Of a DNA stretch of 64,000 bases, positions 22,380-32,791 are shown piece after piece (position 1 is the stretch's first letter; every line of letters begins with the position of its first letter). The notes under the pieces are model-generated. The model was not told the DNA's origin, did no database searches, and worked only from the letters and a program-made list of their open reading frames with translations. This DNA is from Lithodes maja (lineage: Eukaryota; Arthropoda; Malacostraca; Decapoda; Lithodidae): positions 39,166 to 103,165 of the forward strand of contig JBAKBP010007103.1 in the NCBI GenBank assembly GCA_037953745.1, given 5' to 3'. The position numbers were made by a program, and so were the translations under genes.

Positions 22380-22862
22380 CCCTTCTTTAGCGGCGCGCAT
22401 CATATGTCGAGTGAAAGAAATTTGGACTATGTGGCGGCTCACAACATAAGTCGTGTGGCATTTTCAGCACGTAATGTTGCTGAGAGAGAGAGACAAGTGG
22501 TGGCAGGAGAGTAGCGAGCGTATGACTGCTCCTGACCACCGCGGTGGACCAACTGACATGAATCCCACCCTCCTCTACCCTCTCACACTCGCTACACAGT
22601 GAATTGTTTAGGGAAAGTACCGAATTACATAGTTTTTGCACTCGTGTTGCGCGATTGTTGCAAGAGAACTAGCGGTCATACAAGGATCGTTGGGGTGTCA
22701 TTGGAAAGCTCTGTTTATGCCCTTTCAAGGATAGATACTTGTTTTACGCTCTGGGTCTTATTTAGGTATGAAAATGATCACGTAAACAGCCCTATTTTGG
22801 GTAAAAACACCCCGCTGGTGGCTACATATTATTTACCGCCTAGGCCGCTCGTTAAGTGTTAA
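22376..22862. mobile_element. TTAA-flanked MITE with empty site in the duplicate copy
   Basis: TTAA at 22376-22379 and at 22859-22862. Inward ends are TTAACCCTTCTTTAGCGGC and TTAACACTTAACGAGCGGC. Direct repeat copy 2 reads GCTAGCTTTAAGAACTATTAT straight across this point (25573 onward) with one TTAA, so the 483-bp insertion came after the duplication. piggyBac-like by target site. Confidence 0.8.
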
Positions 22863-23275
22863 GAACTATTATCAACTCTGCGTAAGCAGAGTTTGGTATC
22901 GCCCCCCCGTATAGTGGGTACCACACGAAAACAAATTCTGTCGTCGTCGTCGTCGTTGTCGTCCGTCTGTCTCGGAACTCCTCCTAGACCGTTGGACGGA
23001 TTTTCACCAAATTTCACACAAACATTTGTTGCGTGAATGCGAACGTCAGTCAAAACAGATTTTTTGAATTTATGCAATAGTTATGATTTTAGGTTGAAAA
23101 TATGGTTTTACCCCCCCTCCCGAACCCCCTCCCCCAACTCTTTCCCCCCCCCCCACCCACCAGCAATGATGGCGTTATTTGTGTGTGAGCCCCAAAGGGG
23201 CTCACACACTAAGAACGCATTAGTTCTGGGGGCGAAAACATCTCGCTCAGCATTTGCTAGGTTAAGTTAGTTTAG
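22863..23275. other. Non-coding stretch: CGT repeats, C-rich tract and a perfect hairpin
   Basis: No gene seen. TCG/CGT triplets lie at about 22940-22958, a C-rich pyrimidine tract at 23109-23161, and a perfect 13-bp stem with AAA loop at 23181-23209. The segment CCGTTGGACGGATTTTCACC (near 22990) looks like part of a dispersed invertebrate repeat, but I cannot name the family. Confidence 0.45.
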
Positions 23276-23790
23276 TTGGCATTAGAAGTGATGGTAGTAA
23301 TAGTGGGATTGATGGTGATAGTAGTGATGATGGTGATAATAGTAGTGATGATGGTTGTAGTTGTATTGATGATGATGATAATAGTGATTATGATGACAGT
23401 AGTAGATATGATGGTGACAGTAGTAGATATGATGGTGACAGTACTAGTAGTAGTGATGATGGTTATAATAGTAGTGATGATTGTGACAAGTAATGATGAT
23501 AGTTGTAGTGATAATGGTGACAGTAGTGATGATGGTAGTGACGATGGTGTGAGTATTAGTGATGATGGTGATTAGTAGTGATGATGGTGAAAGTTTTAGT
23601 GATTATGACAATTGTTGTGATGAAGATCATAGTAATGGTGATGATGGCAGTAGTAGTGATGATGGTGATAGGATACATGATGGTTATACTTGTGACAGTA
23701 GTAATGATGATGGTTATAGTAGTAGTGATGATGTTAACAGTAGTAATGATGATTGTAAGATGGTGGTGATGATAGTAGTAATGATGGTTG
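23276..23790. repeat. GATGATGGTGATAGTAGT-type microsatellite, left part
   Basis: A degenerate array of GAT, GGT and AGT triplets. It continues after the retroposon at 24312-24550, so the retroposon split one array. Open frames here are by-products of triplet repeats. Confidence 0.9.
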
Positions 23791-24311
23791 TTGTTGTTGT
23801 TGTTCCCCAAGCTGCCTGGCCGAACAGCCCCAAGGCCCCGAGCAAGACCAAGGCCATAACCGAGTGCCCCCACAGAACCCTCCCAGCCGACCACAATAAA
23901 GCATGGGTGACCGAAGCCACTCCATGACGGGGAGCTGAGGAGGGCGACAGAAACGCCCGGGAAACCAAAGCCCCACCCAGGGCCCTGTGCCCCTCAGCAA
24001 TTATGAAGAGAAAGCTGAGGGGCATAGAAAAAAATGTGACGCTTTTGCTTCCAATCTTGGTAGATTGGGAGGTCAATCCACGGAAGAGACGCCGTCACTT
24101 GAGATCTAGAAAATAAATAAGTAAAAGGAACAGTCAGAGTAACCTATGGGTATGGCAGAGATCGCTCAGTTCTCACTCTGATAGACCAGCCCATCACCAC
24201 ATGACTAGAACCCAATCCTCTCAGCATCAGCTAGGAAAGGCCCTAGAAAGCCGCCTTTGGCGGGGGGATAGCTCCCCTATTTCAACCCCTTTCGGGGTTG
24301 GGCACCCGCTC
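23791..24311 (-). mobile_element. AAC-tailed retroposon with 14-bp target-site duplication
   Basis: Flanked by AGTAATGATGGTTG at 23777-23790 and 24312-24325. On the - strand it starts GAGCGGGTGCCC, runs through a chain of short hairpins (24231-24300 region), a GC-rich body, and ends in GGGGAACAACAACAACAA. The 521-bp length, TSD and simple-repeat tail mark a non-LTR retroposon, SINE-like or an internally deleted LINE. No enzyme is encoded. Confidence 0.75.
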
Positions 24312-24550
24312 AGTAATGATGGTTGATAGTTGTAGTACCAATGATGATAGTAGTGATTAAGATGGTAGTGACAATGGTGACAGTAGTAGTGATGATGAGA
24401 GTAGTAGTGATGATTGTAATAATTGTAGTAGTGATGATGATCATAGTAATGGTGATGATGACAGTAGTCGTGATGATTGTGGCAGTTATAGTGATAATGG
24501 CAGTAATAGTGATGATTGTGATTGATGATGGTATTAGTAGTGATGATGGT
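24312..24550. repeat. GATGATGGTGATAGTAGT-type microsatellite, right part
   Basis: Same triplet mix as 23276-23790. Confidence 0.88.
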
Positions 24551-24596
24551 AACCTATCGCAGAGTTGGGTATGCCGTTTTGATTTTGGGCGAAACG

Positions 24597-25583
24597 GCAG
24601 GCGAGTGCTCTACCTACCGCGCTACTGCACTTTCAATATTTGGAGAGACACTTGTTACAGACAACTTTGCCTTTTGTCGCCTTCATTGTTTTGTGTTATA
24701 TTATTTCATAACATTATTTTGCTAAATCATTAATTCCATATAGTGATTTTGATCAGTTATGTTGTCTAAATAAAAACAAAATATTGATTTGATTTTGTAT
24801 TTATGTATTTTGCCTTCGACTATAACGTTGTTACTGTCTACCATGAGTATTTCATCATGGCTAAATTCGGAGTTAACCAACAGTTTTGTAAACAATCTAT
24901 TTGGGCATCACTTAGACCGGTCATGCAGTGACCAACTGACCACTTGCGAGTTTCAAGCTATAATGAAGTTCAAGCCGTAAACATTGATATTAATCATGAA
25001 TTCTAATAATAATGTAGGCTTCTGATGGATAGAAAATTTATTTAATTTGTTTTTATGTATCTATATAGGCATTACATCTGTATTTTATCTGGTAATTGTA
25101 CTAAATATCGATGCCTACAGCTTGAACTTCCTTATAGCTTGAAACTCGCAAGTGATCAATTAAGGCTGCTGCAGATGATGATGATAACAATAATTTTGAT
25201 GAGAAGAGTTTTATAAACCTTGGACTAAACTCTATGGAGATACCCGATCATATAATTGGCATAACATTATTAGTAATCATTCTCTCGCTCTCTCTCTCTC
25301 TCTCTCTATGTCGAGTCCAGTCGGACAGAGAGGTCGGTCATACCAAACCTGTGTCTCTCAGTGTAAGCGGGCTCGCTGGTGTAGTGACTACGTCTTGGAC
25401 TTCCACCCAGAAGGTCCCAGGATCTCGCCCACGCTCGGCGCATTAAAGTATTTTTACAAGCACTGAGTCATTGCCATCCCTCATGAGCAAGGGAATGGGG
25501 TAGTAGTACAGGACTCCAATGGAAATATGACTAATCGGCCTTATTGGGCTATCCTTAGCTGGATTATCATGCGCTAGCTTTAA
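24597..25583 (+). repeat. Direct repeat, copy 2 (987 bp)
   Basis: Nearly identical to 21394-22379 with small differences in the CT microsatellite (25282-25308) and a GATGAT run. It carries the same tRNA-derived SINE (about 25364-25583) and gives the uninterrupted TTAA site of the MITE in copy 1. Confidence 0.9.
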
Positions 25584-25728
25584 GAACTATTATTATTATT
25601 GTTAGTATTATTATTACCGGGTATTACCAAATCTGTCTCTCTCAGTGTATAAAACCAAGCCCCTGGAGGTCACCATGAACCACACCTGCTAGCAGTTAAA
25701 CCAACTTAGTTACTACAGCTAAAGGGAA

Positions 25729-26160
25729 GTGACTACTATTTTATTGTTTTTCTATTATTTCTGTATTTATTTGTGTTTATCAAGTATCAAATATTACTAT
25801 CATCATGACAGCGACCAAGTAATTAGTGAAAAATGTAAAAAAAAGTATTACCCAGAATGGCTCTCCAGGTATGGCTACCCGGATGGGCAGCCAAATTTCA
25901 GTTCCTTGAATGCACAGCTTGAGGCATGCAAGAATCAGGTGGACGAACTGCATCACAAACATTCCTCATTATTGAAAAAGGTAAACACTCCTAGCAGCAA
26001 GGTAAGCACTGCATACCAATTTGATTAATTCCCGGTGGTAAGTTACACCAGGAAACAGAACAAGGGGAAACAGACACCGGGTATCCCAACGAAATATATA
26101 TATGCTGTTCTTGTTGATGAGAACGAAAAGGCAGGGAATTGAGCCCGAAAACAATCAATA
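25729..26160 (+). pseudogene. Possible ORF1 remnant of the CR1-like LINE
   Basis: One frame encodes PEWLSRYGYPDG followed by a helical LNAQLEACKNQVDELHHKHS stretch that could be a short coiled coil; another piece downstream reads KYIYAVLVDENEKAGN. ORF1 identity rests on position and character only. Confidence 0.35.
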
Positions 26161-26984
26161 CAAAAAGACCGAAGCCACATGAGTACATAGTCAGCACAAA
26201 GGAGTCATAGTACTCAGTGACAGCTTTCTCCGTGGTCAGTGAATAGCGTTTGCAATGAAAAAAAAAAAAAAAAATTAGAGATCCATAAAAGAAATTCCTG
26301 GAAATAAGCACATCACCAAGAACATGTGTATATCTACCATACCAACAGGATATTCTGTAATAGCAAACGTAGGCTCCAATGAATGTTTCGACGGATGTAT
26401 GCTCTCTATAAGAGACATACAAGATCAGTTCAAAAACTTATGTGAATGATAAAAACAAAAAAAAGCTGAAAAATGCGTGATTAAACGAATCATTCGTAGA
26501 TTGAAAGTAAATCTTATAGTAATAGTTGGTCACAGAGAGTCAATAATTCAGTTGAAGAATTGTGTGACAGAGAAAATGTACTCTTTGTAATTTGTGCAAT
26601 TATTAGAGAGAATTCCAAGGTAAATCGTCCCTGTACAAAAGAGATTATATTAATTTATCCGAAGCAGGTGTGAAGTATAGGAGTGGTATATTTAGCAGAG
26701 CTGTATACCAACTTCACGAATGCTTCATTAAGCCTGATAAAGAAATAGCCTTCGCTATTACCCCGGAAGATTATTGACCCCAAACCCTCCCTCCTCCTTA
26801 ATCCATTCACAGTATTCACTCAGCCCCCTCAATTGCTGTCACTACCCACCCATCGAAACCACTCACCATAAATTATTCCCCCTTGAACTGCCTAACTAAA
26901 TATACACTGCCAACTGTGGCCCAAGATATACGATTAACTCAATGATTACCAAAATCATATATCTTCCCCAATCAAGAGTTACGT

Positions 26985-27420
26985 ATAATATAAGTATTAT
27001 CCTTTAATTCATGTTCGATTATGCACAAGGTAGATGAACTAAAGTGCCTTGCGTTAACCGAAAACATTGAGGCAAGTAGTGTAACAGAAACTCGCCTTGA
27101 TTTTCAAAATAGATATAATTTTCGAATATCATAATTATAGACTCTTACAATTTTGTTCATAAAGATACTATAGATGCAACAGCAAGTCGAGAGATGGTGT
27201 GGCCATTTGGACTGCCTGTCATATATCCAACCAAGGTTTTACTCCCCCAAATAATATAGAAATAGTATGTGGCAAATTAAACATGAAACACTCAAATCAA
27301 AATATAACTACTACATACCGACCTCCAAGTCAAAATGAGGCCGATGATAATCACATAATGCGAAATATTGAAACAAATCCTCAACGCTAACGAAAGCATA
27401 ATACTAGGAGAGTATATTCT
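26985..27420 (+). pseudogene. APE-type endonuclease remnant of the CR1-like LINE
   Basis: Broken frames give VTETRLDF (an ETW-like endonuclease motif), GVAIW-like RWCGHLD / MAIWTACHIS, and TYRPPSQNEADDNHIM, in the order expected of a LINE endonuclease N-terminal half. Several stops. Confidence 0.5.
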
Positions 27421-27802
27421 TCCCCAAATTGAATGGTACCTTATGACCGGAAATAATTCCAATTCGCAAAAAAATTAAAATTTACGACAATTTTGAGTTT
27501 CAAGTGTAATATATTAGAATCGACACTCGAAAACAACATACTATATCTCCTTATCAATACAATTGATTACTGGATATCTAAACTGGTCATCGGCGAACAT
27601 TTATCCACCTCTAATCACAAGCTAATTAGAATCGACACAGATTGCAAACACACTATTGAAAAACAGGAAAGGAAGATAATAATATTGGAAATAACAAGCC
27701 TCCTTGGTTCAATAAGAATATTAGTAAGGCAATAAGAACAAGGAATAACCCATCATGAACTTAGTAAGAATGCCATAAATAATGAAAACTTAATTAGGCT
27801 TA

Positions 27803-28125
27803 AGGGCTGGCCCTGTCCAGAGTGAGGTTTGACATCCTCTACCCAACCCTAGCTGTTTGTGTCTGTCTCACTTCCTGTACTACTGTTCCTACTTCGAAGG
27901 GCAAGAGGGTAGGAATCCTCCTCCCCTTGTAAAATCCACCTACTAGGCAAGACAGAGAAAGGGGCTAGAGAACGTGTAAGTGGTCCTAAACCCTAAGAAT
28001 AAGAACTCTAAATGTTGTTTCTGTTCGGGTTATGTCTCGCTTCGGCCACCCCCAGCTATGGGATATATGCCTGAGTATATACATACATACATACATGCAT
28101 ACACGCAAACATACATACAAGTAGA
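27803..28125 (+). mobile_element. RTE-derived mini-element (SINE-like), copy 2
   Basis: Matches the 5' UTR of the LINE at 12004 onward (GGCTGGCCCTGTCCAGAGTG; later GACAGAGAAAGGGGC, AGTGGTCCTAAACCCTAAGA) up to about codon 14 of the LINE frame. It then jumps to the LINE 3' UTR (GTTTCTGTTCGG, GGCCACCCCCAGCTATGGGA, GCCTGAG) and ends in an ATAC repeat tail. The coding region is absent. It sits inside the decayed CR1-like LINE. Confidence 0.78.
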
Positions 28126-28328
28126 CACAAATGTGAAGACATTAGGAAAGATAAGTGTTATTATGACAGTTATACAGCCAGCGGAAAGTGTTAACAATCA
28201 AAAGCTACTCTACGGTTACGTTAATGGTAATATTAATATATCAATTTAAACTAGATAGGACCGCTGTTTAATTATGACCAGACGGAGACAGGGGACAACA
28301 ACATTGCAAATTTGCTTAATGGATAATT

Positions 28329-29400
28329 GTGTTCCGTCTTTATTTAGGAAGACAACACTTTTTCGGAGAAAAACTTAACACCACACGAAATGGGAAATTT
28401 TACTACAGTATAAGCAAAAGTGAAGTGTTATGCAAGTTGAACAATTTAAACACTAATACAATTCCTGCTCCAGATAATATTCACTCTCGAATTATGAAAT
28501 ACGTTAAAGAAGAAATAGCTCAGTCCTTGCCTAGCATATTTACCTTGTCACTCCAGCAGGAAACCGTACCTAGTGATTGGAAAACTGCAATTATTACACC
28601 AATATTCAAATATAGGGTCTAGACCAGCGGTTCCCAAACTGTGGGTCATGACCTCCAAATGAGTCATGAGCCGTTTTCTGGGAGTCATGGATTGTCCAAG
28701 ATTTTGAGGATTATTTTTTGTTATGATATTTAGGTATTTTTTTTTATTTTTTGTTTATTTAGGTTTTGTCGTAAGACTATTTACGTTCCTAATGTATTAT
28801 TATTATTTTTGTTTGTATTGCTCTCTCTGCTGTGATTAAACTTTAAAATGTATCTGCACCATTGGAAATTAGTGTTTTTTCGGAAGGCTTAAGGTGGGAG
28901 TCATGGTAGGTTTGGTACTACTGAAAGGAGTCACGTACTGGAAAAGTTTGGGAACCGTTGGTCTAGACCAATTAATTTGACGTCAATAATAGGACAAATT
29001 CGGGAAACTATTTCAAGAGTCAAGATGATAGATTATGTAGAGTGAAACAAGATTACGGATAGCCAACATGGCTTTAGATCAAGCTAGGCATGCCTAACAA
29101 ATTTGATTGAATTTTATAATAGGCTATTTACATATAACGACTACTAAATCATTAAACATAATCTACTTATATTTCCAGATGGTTTTCGATAAGGTACCAC
29201 ATGGAAAATTGTTGAATATATTTCAAATATTTGGCATCAAGGGAAAACTTCATGCATAAACAGCAGGCAAAGTGTTGTGATAAATGGAGTAGAATCTGAG
29301 TGGGAGCCTTTTTATGGTGGAGTGCCTCAAAAATCGGTCCTGGGGCCAGTTTAGTGTCTTAACTATATCACTATCTCAAAGTTCGCTAATGACAAAAAGA
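28329..29400 (+). pseudogene. Reverse transcriptase remnant of the CR1-like LINE
   Basis: 28329-28622 encodes LNNLNTNTIPAPDNIHSRIM and VPSDWKTAIITPIFK, the first RT blocks. After the hAT MITE (28617-28968) the protein resumes with RPISLTSIIGQ, then ITDSQHGFRSS, YFQMVFDKVPHGKLLN and VINGVESEWEP / GGVPQKSVLGP-like pieces in shifting frames. These match CR1-like RT blocks. The FADD box is decayed (near 29380, SKFANDKKI in one frame). Confidence 0.65.
28617..28968. mobile_element. hAT-type MITE with 8-bp target-site duplication
   Basis: GTCTAGAC occurs at 28617-28624 and 28961-28968. The 336-bp insert has inverted ends CAGCGGTTCCCAAACT and CAACGGTTCCCAAACT, typical of hAT elements (8-bp duplication, CAG-like start). 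It splits the CR1-like RT between IITPIFK and RPISLTS. Confidence 0.85.
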
Positions 29401-29552
29401 TAGGAAATTCGGTATTAACCGAAGAAGACAAAAATAATTTGTAATATGTGTTAATACAATAGTTGAGTGTGGTCAGGAAAATGGCAGATGCCAACTCATG
29501 TTGACAAATGCCAGTTCTTTCAAATAGGTAATGAACAAAATATTAATACAAG

Positions 29553-30400
29553 ATGAAAGGTCAACCAATCAAAACAAGTGCATTAGTGAAAGACCTGGGG
29601 GTTTTAATATCGGAAAACTTAAATACCTCAGATAAATATGCAGCAGCTGCGAACAAGACCAATACAGCATTGGGATATATTATAATATATTTTATTTATA
29701 CAAATGAGAACATTATAATACCGCTATACCATAGTGAGGCCCAATCTTTAATATAGCGTGCAATTTTGGTCTCCTTATCTGAACGAGGACATTGAGAAAC
29801 TCAAGTCAGTCAATGCTGCATAGAGCGACAAAGTTGATACCGTCACTGAGAAATAAATCGTATCAAAGATTAAAATAATTCAATATGTTTTCACTTAAGA
29901 AAATATTATTGTAGGTCAATTAATTGAGTGTTTAAAAGATATTTAAGGGCTTTGACATAATGGATACAGATTCAGTGTTCACATTCAATAATAGTTCATC
30001 AACTCTGGGAAGGTGGAATGATATTTACCCATTCAGTACCGGTGACGTCCTTTTCATTATGTTCTGGCAACTATTATACTAGTTTATTCAGCTTAGAAAG
30101 GACATCTACCAATTATAAGCTTACAGGCCATCTCAATTAATCCTTTTAGCTACCATTTATCCTTCCTATGCTTCATATATAATTGTCTAAATGTAGCTGA
30201 AGTTAAATAACTAACACGTCGCTGGTACAGAAGGGGTTATGAACCAGGAGGGCAAATGTCGATGTCATAAAACACTTAATCACCTACAGTGTGGTCAATG
30301 AGTAAAACAAATTGCCAGAGAAAGTGGTACAATGTAATACAATTGACACATTAACAAACAAAATAGATTAAGCATCAATAGTATACAATATTTATCAACT
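29553..30400 (+). pseudogene. C-terminal end of the CR1-like LINE polyprotein
   Basis: TSALVKDLGVLISENLNTSD and the following AAAANKTNTALGYI match the post-RT KDLGV block of CR1-like LINEs. Further on are IIIPLYHSE, an NKLPEKVVQCNTIDTLTNKI-like tail (about 30295-30365) and intervening stops. Confidence 0.6.
30024..30240. mobile_element. Probable MITE with CCC-type inverted ends in the CR1-like tail
   Basis: Inward ends are TTTACCCATTCAGTACCGG and ATAACCCCTTCTGTACCAG, with GTGACG / GCGACG just inside. It interrupts the C-terminal part of the CR1-like LINE. The ends resemble those of the TTAA MITEs in this window, but the target copies (TTTA, TTAT) do not match exactly. Confidence 0.4.
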
Positions 30401-30640
30401 TCCTTTACTATGAATTTCCCAGTAGAAATGTACTCATTTCTTGTATCCCCTTGTATCTCCAACAAATGTTCATGCCAACCCAAGGTCGGAGGGAGTGGTG
30501 GATGGGGAGAGAGCCTTCTGGTTTGCTATCTTTACCTTCCACTTTGTAGCAAATTTTATGTTTTCATTAAGTCTGGACTGCTTAGTAGGGACCGGAAAGT
30601 CTGTGAATCTATATAAATCTTGGTTTCTCCTTTTGAATAT

Positions 30641-30984
30641 ATTGAGTTTTAAAATTTAATTGCCTGCATGTGGATTTCAGTTTTCTGTTAGTCCTAATTT
30701 TCCCTTCTCTTACACGTGTAGACATATGTGTATAAACCACCCAAACAAAACTAAACTTGCATATACTTCTTTCATCACAATTCTATTATAGTCCTCTGAG
30801 AATATTTTTCGGTATATTACCTTCACTTTCATCCCTTGGCACCAATATTTCAAATTAAACTAGTTTGTTTCCAACAAAGTTTTCTCATCTGGTGGTCCCC
30901 TAAGGTGGGTCAGGTGGCTCATAAGGCTGGAGTGACAGGACACGTTCGCTCGTATACTAGGTAGGTAAGGTGTCTTAGTTTAAC
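30641..30984. other. Non-coding stretch before the satellite
   Basis: No gene seen; it may include the 3' end of the CR1-like LINE. Confidence 0.4.
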
Positions 30985-31326
30985 TCCACACCCCGACAAA
31001 CCCACCACAACGTAACGCACCTCAACCACCACACCACAGAACACCACCAAATTACACTACACAACCATCACAAAATAATACACTACATTACACAATACAA
31101 CCATCACACCGTACACCACAACCACCAAACTACACTACACAACCATAAACAAATACTACACTACATTACACAATGCAAACACCACACTGCACTACACACC
31201 CACCACACTGCAACACACTACATTACACAATACAACCACCACACTGCAACACAATACATTACACAATACAACCACCACACTGCTCACCACAACCACCACA
31301 CTGCAACACACTACACAATACAACCA
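30985..31326. repeat. Satellite array, left edge (cut off by element 2)
   Basis: Same A/C-rich units as the array at 40997-64000 (ACACAATACAACCACCACAC with CTGCAACACA). Units become more diverged toward 30985, as expected at the edge of a satellite. Confidence 0.9.
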
Positions 31327-31470
31327 TGTAACAATCCGAAGTATATCTCAACAGATATTGTAATCTTAAATTATTTGGCCTCAAGACTCTAGAGGTATGG
31401 GAACTTCAAACCGTACAAGAGACTGAATTTGATAGGTAGGTATTCAGTAGATATGGTATGGGTAGATTTC

Positions 31471-31846
31471 TTATAGGGATATTATTCTTATAGAGTTACT
31501 TCATTAATATTCCAGTTCTATAGGGATATTATTCTTATAGAGTTACTTCATTAATATTCCAGTTCTATAGGGATATTATTCTTATAGATTTACTTCATTA
31601 ATATTCCAGTTCTATAGGGATATTATTCTTATAGAGTTACTTCATTAATATTCCAGTTCTATAGGGATATTATTCTTATAGATTTACTTCATTAATATTC
31701 CAGTTCTATAGGGATATTATTCTTATAGAGTTACTTCATTAATATTCCAGTTCTATAGGGATATTATTCTTATAGATTTACTTCATTAATATTCCAGTTC
31801 TATAGGGATATTATTCTTATAGACTTACTTCATTAATATTCCAGTT
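31471..31846. repeat. Eight-copy 47-bp minisatellite inside the LTR
   Basis: Units start TATAGGGATATTATTCTTAT and end ATATTCCAGTTC. A variant triplet reads GAG, GAG, GAT, GAG, GAT, GAG, GAT, GAC through the eight copies. The sister LTR has one copy (about 39840-39886). Confidence 0.92.
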
Positions 31847-32165
31847 CTTAGCTAGTTTTATAGTATATGTTCAAGGGTTAACCAACCAAGCTTCATTAAT
31901 GCCTATTCTAATAGGATTTCAAAACCAAGAAATAATTTAATTATTATTATTATTATTATTATTATTAAAGTAAAGTAAAGTTAAAGATTAATATAATCAC
32001 AAGAAATTTGAATTACTAATCGAATTATTTACAGATTAAATATAAAAGTAAAATATTAGTTATAACTTACAAATAAAAAACAAATTAATATAAATATATA
32101 AACAAAATTATAAACTAAAAACATGAAATTATGACATTGAAATATAGTCACATGCTCAATCCCTG

Positions 32166-32791
32166 TTAACCTAACAAGGTGCGCATGGGGGTAATTGAAA
32201 ACGTCCCCCTGTGCTGACGTATTTGAGGTGTTTCCGTCACTAAAATATTCATTGTACCATTAATAGCATTAATAATTATCCATATGTGCCTATTATGGGT
32301 TGATTATAAAGGTATTAACCTGAAACAACAATAAAACGAGTGAAAACAGAGTTTGGATGGTCAAAATCGGAGATATAGCCCGCAAGTTGTATAATGTATG
32401 GGTGAGGCAAGCTACTTTCCCGCCAATTTCCCCCAAGGCCACTGAGACACAGTCGATCGATACTCTCTCTCTTGCACTCGCTTGCCATCAGTGATGACAA
32501 CACCCTGCTTGCAACTCGCTAATGTTAGCACGAAAATATACCTCAGAATAAGGGAATAATAGGGAAATAGGTGATAACTGAAGGATAGGAGGAAAGTGGG
32601 GAAGGAGGGGAGGTAGAGGACTGAGATTTTGCATGGCCCAGGGGCCAAAAAAAATAAAAATAAAAAAACAAAAATATATTTTTTTTTTTTTTCGATGTCA
32701 AAAGTTGATTTTTTATTTTACTTACTCACAAGAGTCTTCCCACAGTCCGCCGGGGGAACTCTTAAGAGTCTCCCCGCAGCTCCCGGGTTAA
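32166..32791. mobile_element. TTAA-flanked insertion in the left LTR
   Basis: TTAA at 32166-32169 and 32788-32791. The sister LTR reads CAATCCCGGTTAATGAAGAT (40561-40580) with one TTAA, giving the empty site. Inward ends are TTAACCTAACAAGG and TTAACCCGGGAGCTGC, so the terminal repeats are weak. The 618-bp insert encodes nothing recognisable; it has T- and A-runs near 32645-32692. Confidence 0.75.

Larger units (their letters stand above)
25729..30640 (+). mobile_element. Decayed CR1-like LINE with nested insertions
   Basis: In order on the + strand: an ORF1-like piece, endonuclease traces, reverse transcriptase traces and a C-terminal tail, all broken by stops and frameshifts. It is interrupted by an RTE-derived mini-element (27803-28125), a hAT-type MITE (28617-28968) and probably another insertion (about 30024-30240). 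The order and motifs fit CR1/L2-like LINEs. An old copy. Confidence 0.7.

Noticed and set aside
23276..23927. Asp/Ser-rich or His/Thr-rich small proteins
   Set aside because: Products of the GAT/GGT/AGT triplet microsatellite.
21394..25583. LTR retrotransposon with the 986-bp direct repeats as LTRs
   Set aside because: No TG...CA ends, no primer-binding site or polypurine tract, and the interior holds only microsatellites, a MITE and a retroposon.
27199..27735. Two small independent genes
   Set aside because: They are frame fragments of the decayed CR1-like endonuclease and its downstream region.
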